Assembly: GCA_018267575.1 (NCBI GenBank)
Contig: JAFDYF010000056.1
Coordinates: forward strand, 186,001-250,000
DNA length: 64,000 nucleotides
From: Bacteroidota bacterium
GTDB taxonomy: Bacteria > Bacteroidota > Bacteroidia > Chitinophagales > Chitinophagaceae
Reading direction: 5' to 3'
Below the pieces are notes generated by a model. The model saw only the letters and a program-made list of their open reading frames with translations. It made no database searches and was not told where the DNA came from. Of the stretch, positions 26,703 to 34,475 are shown in pieces; the stretch's first letter is position 1, and each line of letters starts with the position of its first letter. Both the position numbers and the translations under genes were made by a program.

Positions 26703-26777
26703 TCGCACTCTTCAGCTTACGATATTCATTTGAGCTTTGGGTTTCATTGCCAGTTTGTGCAATACCAAACACTGCAA

Positions 26778-28460
26778 TTACCTGCTGTTTGCATCGTTCA
26801 TCCTGATCCTTCTTCCCTTATAGTTCTTTCCATCGATCGAACGGATCATTTGCGCGGCAGCTCCCCGGTCTACTTCTATCCAACTGTTCATTTCCTTCAT
26901 ATCGATTCTGCCCAACACCTCTTTCCGAAGGTCGCTCATATCCAAAATGAATTGTAAAAAGCTCGCTTTGTAAAAGCCATCCTTGGTGCCCAGGTTTACA
27001 AACAGTCTCATATAGTCGCCATTACCGCTGAATTCACGACCACGGGTATCCCTTTGAACACCGCGCCGCTGAGGTTCTCTTCTATCCAGACCCGGTCTAG
27101 CGTCCGACCTGAAATCACGGGTGCGCTCACGTTCCCTCACATTCAGGTCTTCGGCATTTTCATAATATTTCAAAAACCTATCAAATTCCATGGCAGCCAC
27201 GCGTTTCAGCACTTCTTCCTTACTCACATCGGCGAATTTTTCTGCCAACATGGGCTCATAGGTTTCATAGTTCGCATTGCTGATATCGGTCTGCAGCAAT
27301 TTATCCATAAAATGATGGAACTGTTTTCTGCACACATCTTTGCCACTCGGTATTTCTATTTTGTGGAAAGTGGCTTGTACCATGCGCTCAATCTGCCGAA
27401 TCTTACCGATTTCACGGCTGTGTATAATGGACAAACACAAACCCGTGTTGCCCGCCCGACCAGTACGGCCGCTTCGATGGGTGTACACTTCCATATCATC
27501 GGGCAGTTCATAATTGATTACATGAGTGATACCCTGAACATCTATCCCTCTTGCCGCTACGTCTGTAGCAATGAGCAATTGAAGTGACTTCTCCCTAAAC
27601 TCGCCCATTACCTTGTCACGTTGCTGCTGGGTAAGGTCTCCATGCAATGCATCAATATCGTATCCTTCCCTGGTCAATTTTTCGGCAATATTCTGTGCAT
27701 CTGCTTTGGTTCTGGTAAAAATGATGCCATAGATGCCGGGGTTAAAATCGATCACCCTTTTCAAAGTCTCATAACGGGCATGAGCAGCCGTAATATAGTA
27801 CTGGTGGTCAATATTTTTGTTTCCGGTATTTACTTTCCCCACGGTGATTTCCTTGGGCTCCTTCATGTATTTCCTACTCACCCTTTTGATTTCTGGTGGC
27901 ATTGTAGCACTGAATAGCCAAGTGGACTCCCGTTTAGGTGTATTTTGCAAAATGAACTCGATATCATCCTGAAAACCCATATTCAGCATCTCATCTGCCT
28001 CGTCCAGAACCACATATTTGATCTGTTCCAGATTAATAGCCTTTCTTTCTATCAGGTCAATTAGCCTGCCGGGTGTGGCTACCACAATCTGAACGCCTCT
28101 TTTCAAGTCCCGGATCTGCATGCCTATAGAAGCACCTCCATATACGGCTACTACATGCACGGCTGGCATGAATTTTTTGAACAGTTCTACCTCGTTCACA
28201 ATCTGCATGCAGAGTTCCCTTGTTGGACAAACCACCAAGGCCTGCGGATGCCTTTCTTCCGCATTGATCAATTGCAATAATGGCAAACCAAAGGCTGCTG
28301 TTTTCCCAGTGCCTGTTTGTGCTAATCCCACCAGATCTTTAGTGCCGCTCAACAATACAGGTATCGCTTGCTCCTGTATAGGCGTTGGGTTTTTAAAGCC
28401 CAGCGCATCCGTTGCCTGAACCAACCTCGCATCAAGTCCAAGCCCTTCAAATGTCATCAT
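26778..28460 (-). CDS. DEAD-box ATP-dependent RNA helicase with DbpA-like RNA-binding C-terminus
   Basis: A 560-aa helicase. Ordered motifs: Q-motif region (GFKNPTPIQEQAIP), motif I GLAQTGTGKTAAF (about 42-54), Ia PTRELCMQI, II DEAD (about 154), III SAT (about 184), ATDVAARGID and VI HRSGRTGRAG (about 330). An Arg/Asp-rich RGG-like linker (about 445-475) precedes a DbpA/CsdA RRM-like domain. Such enzymes remodel ribosomal or mRNA structures, particularly in the cold. It is embedded between tyrA and the DAHP synthase/mutase gene on the same strand, but has its own probable -7 element, so functional linkage is not established. Confidence 0.93.
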   Translation of the reverse strand: MMTFEGLGLDARLVQATDALGFKNPTPIQEQAIPVLLSGTKDLVGLAQTGTGKTAAFGLPLLQLINAEERHPQALVVCPTRELCMQIVNEVELFKKFMPAVHVVAVYGGASIGMQIRDLKRGVQIVVATPGRLIDLIERKAINLEQIKYVVLDEADEMLNMGFQDDIEFILQNTPKRESTWLFSATMPPEIKRVSRKYMKEPKEITVGKVNTGNKNIDHQYYITAAHARYETLKRVIDFNPGIYGIIFTRTKADAQNIAEKLTREGYDIDALHGDLTQQQRDKVMGEFREKSLQLLIATDVAARGIDVQGITHVINYELPDDMEVYTHRSGRTGRAGNTGLCLSIIHSREIGKIRQIERMVQATFHKIEIPSGKDVCRKQFHHFMDKLLQTDISNANYETYEPMLAEKFADVSKEEVLKRVAAMEFDRFLKYYENAEDLNVRERERTRDFRSDARPGLDRREPQRRGVQRDTRGREFSGNGDYMRLFVNLGTKDGFYKASFLQFILDMSDLRKEVLGRIDMKEMNSWIEVDRGAAAQMIRSIDGKNYKGRRIRMNDANSR

Positions 28461-28479
28461 ATATTTTTCAAATTTTGCG

Positions 28480-28487
28480 CAAAGGTA
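28480..28487 (-). promoter_or_regulatory. -7 element for the DEAD-box helicase gene
   Basis: On the minus strand TACCTTTG followed by CG exactly fits TAnnTTTGC, about 20 bases upstream of ATG 28460. No clear -33 TTTG at 18-20 bases further up. The predicted leader is about 15 bases. Confidence 0.5.
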
Positions 28488-28608
28488 CTATTATACCACG
28501 ATTTTAGCCTTATTTGTCTAAATAGGGGTTTGATGCTGTTTCTAAGATTTTGAGACAAATTGAAGTGAAATCCAACCATCCAGTAAATCCCCCAAACCCC
28601 AGTTCAGA

Positions 28609-29457
28609 CTATTTTAATATCCTTTTTATTTTGTTCGCATTTTCCATCAATTCCCACAAATATTCATAGTTCTCTTTTTCCAAACAGCTTTTGAATTTTC
28701 GCAATTGTGTGATATGCTCGTTCAATACATCCAATACATTCTCTCGGTTCTGCATAAAAACAGGTGCCCACATGGCTGGGCTACTTTTTGCCAAACGAAC
28801 GGTACTTTCAAAACCACCACCAGCCAGTTCAAAAATGGCATCTTCTTCTTTTTCTTTTTCCAAAACGGTATTGGCCAGGGCAAAGGATGTGATATGGGAG
28901 ATATGGCTCACATACGCAGCGTGCAGGTCGTGTGCATCTGCATTCATATACACCAAATGCATTCCCAATTGTCTGTAAATGTTTTCCATGGTAGCCACCG
29001 CATCGGGGTCGCTTTTTTCTTTTTCGCAGATTACACAAGAGCGACCTATAAAAGCATTTTTGACAGCTGCTTCCGGCCCGCTGTATTCGGTACCCCACAT
29101 GGGGTGGGTGGCCACAAACCTTTTTCGCATTGGGTGGTTTGCCAACGCGGCACATAATGCATGTTTGGTTGAACCGGCATCAGCCACAATTTGCTTATCT
29201 GTTATCAAGTCCATAATCTCACGGATAACCGTTACCGTGGCATCCACGGGTATGGCTACATAGATGAGGTCGCTTTTGGCAACCGCTTCTTTTAAGGGAA
29301 GTGCTTCATCAATCAGACCCAAATCGAGGGCTTTTTTGATGCTGGCCTCCGTGCGACTGACCCCGATCACGTTTTTGACCAGTCCTTTTTCTTTTAGGGC
29401 CAGACTAAAAGAGCCACTAATCAAACCAACACCGACAATGGTAATAGAATCGAACAT
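28609..29457 (-). CDS. tyrA: Prephenate dehydrogenase
   Basis: A 282-aa NAD(P)-dependent enzyme forming 4-hydroxyphenylpyruvate, the tyrosine branch. Rossmann motif ITIVGVGLISGSFSLALKE (about 5-23), VIGVSRT second strand, DLIYVAIPVDA (about 63-73), ADAGSTKHA (about 93-101), THPMWGTEYSG (about 117-127) with the catalytic His, and AAYVSHISHITSFALANT helix. No ACT domain. Overlaps nothing, but starts three bases after the aminotransferase stop, so both are in one operon. Confidence 0.94.
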   Translation of the reverse strand: MFDSITIVGVGLISGSFSLALKEKGLVKNVIGVSRTEASIKKALDLGLIDEALPLKEAVAKSDLIYVAIPVDATVTVIREIMDLITDKQIVADAGSTKHALCAALANHPMRKRFVATHPMWGTEYSGPEAAVKNAFIGRSCVICEKEKSDPDAVATMENIYRQLGMHLVYMNADAHDLHAAYVSHISHITSFALANTVLEKEKEEDAIFELAGGGFESTVRLAKSSPAMWAPVFMQNRENVLDVLNEHITQLRKFKSCLEKENYEYLWELMENANKIKRILK

Positions 29458-29460
29458 TTG

Positions 29461-30660
29461 CTATTTTTTTATCGCCAGAAATTTTTTTACCCTTTCCACG
29501 CTCTCGGCTATTTTTTCTTCGGTACTGCATAAGCTGATTCTGATATAACCATTGCCCGCAGTGCCAAAAATACCACCGGGAGTGATGAACACATTGGCAT
29601 TGTACAAAACCTCATCGCTCAATGCTCCCCCAAAACCTAGCGGGTGTTTGCTTCCTTCCGTTGAAGGGGTGGGAGAAGCAACCTTTGCCCACATAAACAT
29701 ACCCACTTGTTCTTTTGAGTAGTCGCAACCCAGTAGGTCCAGCAGTTCAAATACTTTTTTTCTTCTTGCTTTATACACTGCATTTACGCTATCGTACCAA
29801 TCTTTCCCCAAGGATAAGGCTTTGGCCGCAGCTAATTGTACGGGAAGAAACATGCCGCTGTCCATATTGCTTTTGAAACGGAGCACTTCATCGATGCGTT
29901 GTTTGTCGCCAAGCAGCATGCCTATACGCCAGCCAGCCATATTTTGCGATTTGCTCAAAGAGTTCAATTCGATCACCACTTCCTTTGCACCCTCGATACT
30001 CAATAAGCTCATGGGCGAATCGTTTAGGATAAAGCTATAGGGATTATCATGAACAATTAGTATAGAATGTTTTTTGGCAAAGGCAATCAATTTTTCGAAA
30101 AAGGCTTTTGTTGGTAATTGTCCAGTGGGCATTTGTGGATAATTGACCCACATCATCTTCACTTTGCTCAGGTCCATTTTTTCCAATTCAGAAAAATCGG
30201 GAAACCAATTGTTTTCCGCAGTCAAAAGATATTCCAGCAATTCGCCCCCGGCTAATTTTACAGCACTGCGATAAGTGGGGTAGCCCGGATTCGGCACCAG
30301 TACCTGGTCGCCTTCATTCAGATAGGTCATGCAGATGTGCATGATGCCTTCCTTACTGCCAATCAGGGGTAAAATTTCGGTATCGGAGTTTAGATTCACA
30401 TGGTACCATTGCTTGTACCAAACTGCAATTGCTTTCCTCAGTACGGGCGAACCCTTGTAACTCTGGTAGGCATGAACGTTGGTCTTACTACTTTCTTCAT
30501 GCAGCACCTTTATCACATCTGGGTGTGGCGGTAAATCGGGGCTTCCGATACCCAGGTTGATGATGTTTTTTCCCTGCTTGTTCAGTTCATCGATCTCCCT
30601 CAATTTCTGCGAGAAATAATATTCTCCAATTCCCTCTAACCTTTTTGAAGTCGCTATCAT
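29461..30660 (-). CDS. Pyridoxal-phosphate aminotransferase, class I/II (aromatic or aspartate type)
   Basis: A 399-aa fold type I aminotransferase. NLGIGSPDLPPHPDVIKVL (about 37-55), VNYPQMPTGQLP (about 173), VHDNPYSFIL (about 205), and the PLP Lys in ELNSLSKSQNMAGWRIG (about 236-252, SLSKS). Resembles LL-diaminopimelate/aspartate aminotransferases, but position between pheA and tyrA argues for transamination of phenylpyruvate, 4-hydroxyphenylpyruvate or prephenate. Substrate cannot be fixed from sequence alone. Starts at ATG 30660, three bases before tyrA at the other end. Confidence 0.85.
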   Translation of the reverse strand: MIATSKRLEGIGEYYFSQKLREIDELNKQGKNIINLGIGSPDLPPHPDVIKVLHEESSKTNVHAYQSYKGSPVLRKAIAVWYKQWYHVNLNSDTEILPLIGSKEGIMHICMTYLNEGDQVLVPNPGYPTYRSAVKLAGGELLEYLLTAENNWFPDFSELEKMDLSKVKMMWVNYPQMPTGQLPTKAFFEKLIAFAKKHSILIVHDNPYSFILNDSPMSLLSIEGAKEVVIELNSLSKSQNMAGWRIGMLLGDKQRIDEVLRFKSNMDSGMFLPVQLAAAKALSLGKDWYDSVNAVYKARRKKVFELLDLLGCDYSKEQVGMFMWAKVASPTPSTEGSKHPLGFGGALSDEVLYNANVFITPGGIFGTAGNGYIRISLCSTEEKIAESVERVKKFLAIKK

Positions 30661-30697
30661 ATTTTATTGTTGGTCGTTGTTTGAATCTTGTTGTCTG

Positions 30698-30742
30698 TTG
30701 GTCAAATTTTCGTTGACCATTGGTCGAAGGCCGATGGTCGAG
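30698..30742. repeat. TTGGTC-word repeat between pheA and the aminotransferase gene
   Basis: TTGGTCAA (30698-30705) faces TTGACCA (30713-30719), and the words ATTGGTCGA and GATGGTCGA follow. A local hairpin can form. Related in wording to the GGTGAATGGTCAAT repeats elsewhere in the window. Confidence 0.4.
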
Positions 30743-30848
30743 TTTAAAAATAAATACTGAGTTTTAGTTAGACCAGCTATCATTGTAAATCAAAATTACT
30801 TTTCATCTTTTCAAACAGGGTAATCAGCAAAATCAGTCAATACTGGGT

Positions 30849-31721
30849 TTAGACTGTTTTCCCCTTCTTATATACTCCATATACTTTTAGCCCTGCCGTA
30901 ATGGGTTTGATGCTTTCGATTACTTGGTTGAATTGTTCAATGCTTTCAAATTCCATATCTGCATGAAAGGAATATTGCCAATCGCTGCCCGGAATGGGGA
31001 AGGATTGCAACTTGCTTAGGTTGATGCCGCCATCGGCAATTTTGGAAAGTACCCTGGCCAAGCTTCCCCGAGAGTGGTCGGTGTGAAAATTGACCGAGGC
31101 TTTATCGGCGTCTTCTACTTTTTTTGCCAGTTCTTCTCTTTGTATGATCAGAAATCGGGTATAATTGTTTTTCATGGTGTGGATATTGGGGGCAATCATG
31201 TGCAGATCGAAAAGCTCGGCGGCCAATTTGCTGGCAATGGCTGCCACATGCTTGCTGCGATGCTGGTGTACCTGTTTCGCACTGAGCGCCGTATCCTCAG
31301 TCTCGATCAGCTTCCAATCGTATTTGTCGAGGAACTCGAGACATTGTTGAATGGCCATGGGGTGCGAATGAACCTCCCGAATATCTTCCAAGCTTACCCC
31401 TGGGTTTACCAAGAGGTTTTGCTTGATCTGTAAATAAATTTCACCCACCACTTGCAGGTTGCTTTTTTGTAGTAAGTTATAATTCGGCAGTATGGAACCC
31501 GCAATGGAATTTTCGATGGCCATTACGCCACCATCGCTTTCTTTTTTATTACCGGCTATTTTCACTACCTCACGGAAGGTGGCGCAGGGAATCACTTCTA
31601 CATTTTTTCCAAAAAACTGCTGGGCAGCCACTTGGTGAAAACTGCCTTCGTAACCCTGAATGGAAACCGCAATTGAACCACCCAACAATTCATTTTTTTC
31701 AGTATTCTTCTGATTCTCCAT
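30849..31721 (-). CDS. pheA: Prephenate dehydratase
   Basis: A 290-aa enzyme making phenylpyruvate. The N-terminal catalytic region has VSIQGYEGSFHQVAAQQFFG (about 18-37) and GVMAIENSIAGSI (about 61-73). NNYTRFLII (about 186-194) carries the catalytic Thr-Arg-Phe motif. A C-terminal ACT domain (about 205-285; ARVLSKIADGGINLSKLQSFPI) should bind Phe for feedback inhibition, although the usual ESRP motif reads LQSFP. A preceding leader with a Phe/Tyr-rich ORF and terminator (31761-31911) indicates transcription attenuation. Confidence 0.95.
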   Translation of the reverse strand: MENQKNTEKNELLGGSIAVSIQGYEGSFHQVAAQQFFGKNVEVIPCATFREVVKIAGNKKESDGGVMAIENSIAGSILPNYNLLQKSNLQVVGEIYLQIKQNLLVNPGVSLEDIREVHSHPMAIQQCLEFLDKYDWKLIETEDTALSAKQVHQHRSKHVAAIASKLAAELFDLHMIAPNIHTMKNNYTRFLIIQREELAKKVEDADKASVNFHTDHSRGSLARVLSKIADGGINLSKLQSFPIPGSDWQYSFHADMEFESIEQFNQVIESIKPITAGLKVYGVYKKGKTV

Positions 31722-31760
31722 CTTATTTTTTTAATCAAAACCCTTATGGGTTCGGTGTAA

Positions 31761-31790
31761 AACTAAAAATCCCGGCTTTTGGCCGGGACT
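31761..31790 (-). terminator. Attenuator terminator upstream of pheA
   Basis: On the minus strand TCCCGGC (31788-31782), loop of five, GCCGGGA (31776-31770), then five T (31769-31765). A flanking G·T and A-T pair extends the stem to nine. It lies 20 bases past the leader-peptide stop and about 40 bases before the pheA start codon. Its 5' arm is complementary to a segment inside the leader ORF. Confidence 0.8.
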
Positions 31791-31809
31791 GATTATGTTA
31801 ATTTGTTTT

Positions 31810-31896
31810 TTACTTACAGGTTAACAAAAGCATTCCCGGGCTATTTGTAAAATAGAAATAAAAATAAAAGAAACGGTATGCCTTCGTTGTAATCAT
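31810..31896 (-). CDS. Phe/Tyr-rich leader peptide of the pheA operon attenuator
   Basis: A 28-codon ORF (ATG 31896, TAA 31812-31810) preceded immediately by an in-frame TAG. Codons 9-16 read FFYFYFYF and codon 7 is Tyr, so nine of ten codons 7-16 are aromatic except Arg8. Codons 19-21 (AGC CCG GGA) contain CCGGGA (31839-31834), which can pair with TCCGG-type sequence TCCCGG (31788-31783) of the terminator 5' arm. A ribosome stalled at the Phe/Tyr codons leaves this segment free to form an antiterminator, whereas one reaching the stop hides it. This is the logic of E. coli pheL (known). Function here is inferred; the T-rich composition is a caveat. Confidence 0.75.
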   Translation of the reverse strand: MITTKAYRFFYFYFYFTNSPGMLLLTCK

Positions 31897-31903
31897 CTAT
31901 TAT

Positions 31904-31911
31904 CAAATGTA
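31904..31911 (-). promoter_or_regulatory. -7 element upstream of the pheA leader
   Basis: TACATTTG on the minus strand matches TAnnTTTG exactly. The predicted start is only a few bases before the leader ATG (31896), suggesting a nearly leaderless leader peptide. The -33 match (TTC/TTG about 16-19 bases up) is weak. Confidence 0.45.
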
Positions 31912-31998
31912 TAAATTTATTTTAATACAAGAAATTTATTTTTGAAATAATTACAATGTTCAAAAAGCGCTTTTTTTGATAAAATGCAATACCATAGG

Positions 31999-32607
31999 CT
32001 ATTCCAGTCGTTTTAGAATCTGTTCGTCAAGTTTTTTGAACAGGTGGAAGGGCTTATAAATGCGCCAGTTTTCTATTTCTTCCAGTTCAATATAGCGGTT
32101 CAGTTTTGCCCGGCGAAAATCGTGCTGGGTCTGTTCGGGCATGTCAAGACACACAATCCAGCCATCCGCATCGCTCACTTCATCGTACCATTCCTCATAA
32201 TAATCCCTGTCGCCGCTATGAAAGTTGAGCACATTCTCGGCTATCAGTATAAACTTATTGATGCCTTCCGCGAAGAATACATCCATCACTTCCCTTTTTA
32301 ATTCCATGATGTCGTTTTCAATGGCATCGTTCCATTCGCCAATCAGTTCAATGATCACATAACGCTCTTCATAGTCAGCCAACAATACTTTCATGTACAA
32401 TGTGCGTGAACCAAAATCGTCCCATTGTGGGTGGATATAATAGTTATAAATGGTTTGAGAGAATTCAAATTCGGAGTATTCCCTGCCAAAGAAAGGCGAT
32501 CGTTCGTCTTCTTCGCTTATATATATATGTCGCCAGTTATAAAATGGCTCAATGTCGTGCATAAAAACGAATGTTGGATTTGATGATGTACGGATTTGAA
32601 GGTTCAA
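31999..32607 (-). CDS. Conserved protein of unknown function
   Basis: A 202-aa acidic, aromatic-rich cytosolic protein without signal peptide or membrane segment. Visible blocks: NPTFVFMHDIEPFYNWR (about 9-25), EDERSPFFGREYSEFEFS, NYYIHPQWDDFGS (about 55-67), IIELIGEWNDAIENDIM (about 85-101), ILIAENVLNFH and WIVCLDMP. The first possible start is TTG 32607; an ATG at 32562 is the alternative, but the intervening residues look like part of the fold. I do not recognise a characterised family. A weak hairpin AAAAAGCGCTTTTT lies at 31964-31977, just past its stop. Confidence 0.6.
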   Translation of the reverse strand: MNLQIRTSSNPTFVFMHDIEPFYNWRHIYISEEDERSPFFGREYSEFEFSQTIYNYYIHPQWDDFGSRTLYMKVLLADYEERYVIIELIGEWNDAIENDIMELKREVMDVFFAEGINKFILIAENVLNFHSGDRDYYEEWYDEVSDADGWIVCLDMPEQTQHDFRRAKLNRYIELEEIENWRIYKPFHLFKKLDEQILKRLE

Positions 32608-32794
32608 AACTGTTGCTGCAATTTAGGAAAATGCGAGGGCCAATTCCAAATAAAATTTATTGTGGGAGTGGGAATAAAAATTCGAATTTTGGGCAGCAAG
32701 CCCGAGTAAATCTTTAGTTGCTGACAATTGATAAGTGAATCAGTTACATCGCCTCAGCGAAGCTGGAACCGTATGTTGAAGGTTTTGGCGTTTG

Positions 32795-32968
32795 TCAGGC
32801 GGGTAATTGTGTTTTTGGTTTGCGGCCTATTTTTCTGCGTTGGCTTTTTAGTTTACGCTTTTCTTTGTCTTTACGAATAAACTCACTTATAGCAAGTGCT
32901 TCTTCCTTTGTTAGTGGACCTTGTCCACCAATAAAATCTACATCAAGTTCGGTACTTTTCTTTTTCAT
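32795..32968 (-). CDS. Small basic protein, putative antitoxin-like partner
   Basis: A 57-aa ORF: start MKKKSTELDVDFIGGQGPL, then LTKEEALAISEFI helix (about 19-31) and a strongly basic tail (RKDKEKRKLKSQRRKIGRK). Its ATG overlaps the TGA of the upstream 175-aa gene (ATGA, 32965-32968), so the two are translationally coupled. Size, charge and coupling resemble toxin-antitoxin second genes. No DNA-binding domain is recognised. Confidence 0.6.
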   Translation of the reverse strand: MKKKSTELDVDFIGGQGPLTKEEALAISEFIRKDKEKRKLKSQRRKIGRKPKTQLPA

Positions 32969-33492
32969 GCCGGGAAATATTTATTTATGAGTTTAAGTGC
33001 TGCTTTTGTATCGATGATCATAATGCGCCCACCTACATGTATGGCTCCCAAACTGTCTAAGTAATGTTGTACTAGTTGTGACTTAGAGTGAAAGGAAACA
33101 TTTCCCTCATGCCCACGTTGGAAAGAAAGTCTACAAGCAAACGCTACCAAATTTCCGGGCACACCAGCATAAACCTTTGATTTTCCTTTGTTGAAAAATG
33201 CGCTCTCCACAAGGTGCATATAAACATGGTCGGATTTCACTTCTATACTAATCAAACCTTGAATCACATTTGGGCTATTTACAATTGTCAATTTGTAAAC
33301 GTCACGCTCAGGTTGCTTAAATTCAAACTTCCAGTCAAAGCTCCATTTATTTTTCTTTGTTATGCTTTTTTGGTCATGGATGCCAACAAATGAAACATCC
33401 GTTGAAAAACTGTCGCCTGTAATAACGTTTTCAATAGAGTTTGTCAGCTTGTCAATCTCAAAATCAAGTCCTATTGGATTTCTTTTTTTCAC
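32965..33492 (-). CDS. Conserved protein, possible GNAT-like toxin component
   Basis: A 175-aa protein starting at GTG 33492 (an in-frame TAA lies just upstream). The N-terminal third is Lys/Glu-rich. The C-terminal half reads VYAGVPGNLVAFACRLSF (about 105-122), then GHEGNVSFHSKSQLVQHYLDSLGA (about 125-148) and RIMIIDTKAALKLINKYF. The pattern strand-helix-strand with L-x-x-H-Y-x-x-x-L-G-A resembles the end of GNAT acetyltransferase folds, including acetyltransferase-type toxins (inference by pattern only). It ends in a 4-base overlap with the 57-aa gene. Confidence 0.55.
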   Translation of the reverse strand: MKKRNPIGLDFEIDKLTNSIENVITGDSFSTDVSFVGIHDQKSITKKNKWSFDWKFEFKQPERDVYKLTIVNSPNVIQGLISIEVKSDHVYMHLVESAFFNKGKSKVYAGVPGNLVAFACRLSFQRGHEGNVSFHSKSQLVQHYLDSLGAIHVGGRIMIIDTKAALKLINKYFPA

Positions 33493-33613
33493 CTTACGAA
33501 TTTACGAAAATGTTAATGGTCATGCAAGTGAATTTGCTGATTGTAAGGTACTTTATAGCATAATCGCCCACATCTCTTTTTCTGTGGTTTAATGTCTCAT
33601 GGCAATAAAAAAA

Positions 33614-34435
33614 TTATAAACCTCGAACCACAAAACCTTCCGCTTTCTTCACACTTCCATATTTCATTAATAATTCCTTTGCTTTTTCGTAATCTTTGAT
33701 GCCAGTTCTTTCCATCAGCATTTTGGTGCCACGGTCTATGAGTTTGCTGTTCGTGAGCTGCATATTCACCATTTTATTATCCTCCACCCTTCCAATCTGG
33801 ATCATGACCGTAGTGGAGATCATGTTTAATACCAACTTTTGTGCGGTGCCACTTTTCATGCGGGTACTACCCGTTACAAACTCGGGTCCTACCACCACTT
33901 CTATTGGGTATTCGGCCTCTTTTGAAAGCGGTGAACCCGCATTACAGGTTATGCAACCAGTGCTGATATGATATTTTCGGCATGCTTCCAATGCGCCGAT
34001 TACATATGGAGTTGTACCGCTGGCCGCAATGCCAATCACCACATCTTTTTCGTTGACAGCATATTCCAACAGGTCCAGCCATCCTTGATCTTTATCATCC
34101 TCCGCATTTTCCACAGGTTTTTGAATGGCCGTTTCCCCGCCAGCAATAATACCGATGATCAACCCATAGGGCATCCCAAAGGTTGGGGGAATTTCACTGG
34201 CATCCAATATTCCCAACCGGCCGCTGGTACCAGCGCCGATATAAAATAATCTTCCACCCATCAGCATTTTGTCAGTGATAACTGCTACCAATTTTTCGAT
34301 CTGCGAAAGAGCGTTTTCTACCGCTAAGGGCACTGATTTGTCTTCATGGTTAATATTGACCAAAATTTCATGAACACTCATTTTGTCTAAGTGCCTATAC
34401 TCGCTCGGCTCTTCTGTTATTTTTTCAAACCCCAT
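33614..34435 (-). CDS. murQ: N-acetylmuramic acid 6-phosphate etherase
   Basis: A 273-aa SIS-domain enzyme that cleaves the lactyl ether of MurNAc-6-phosphate to give GlcNAc-6-phosphate and lactate. Motifs: FYIGAGTSGRLGILDASEIPPTFG (about 65-88), with the catalytic Glu region, VIGIAASGTTPYVIGAL (about 132-148), and GPEFVTGSTRMKSGTAQKLVLNM (about 187-209). Length is slightly shorter than E. coli MurQ (298). Followed by an amino-sugar kinase on the same strand, together forming a peptidoglycan recycling pair. Confidence 0.95.
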   Translation of the reverse strand: MGFEKITEEPSEYRHLDKMSVHEILVNINHEDKSVPLAVENALSQIEKLVAVITDKMLMGGRLFYIGAGTSGRLGILDASEIPPTFGMPYGLIIGIIAGGETAIQKPVENAEDDKDQGWLDLLEYAVNEKDVVIGIAASGTTPYVIGALEACRKYHISTGCITCNAGSPLSKEAEYPIEVVVGPEFVTGSTRMKSGTAQKLVLNMISTTVMIQIGRVEDNKMVNMQLTNSKLIDRGTKMLMERTGIKDYEKAKELLMKYGSVKKAEGFVVRGL

Positions 34436-34475
34436 TTTATTTTTTCAAATTTTCAATTATAGTTTCCGTTTTCAT

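Noticed and set aside
30661..30848. A second leader peptide before the aminotransferase gene
   Set aside because: Short frames here (for example a 41-aa one) have no run of aromatic codons and no terminator follows.
31964..31977. AAAAAGCGCTTTTT palindrome as a strong terminator
   Set aside because: Only four GC pairs, and A/T arms; kept only as a weak possible end signal for the gene at 31999.
32608..32794. Recombination site in the flank of the two-gene module
   Set aside because: Some GTTG/AGCTGG words are reminiscent, but no complete core or paired arms could be identified.
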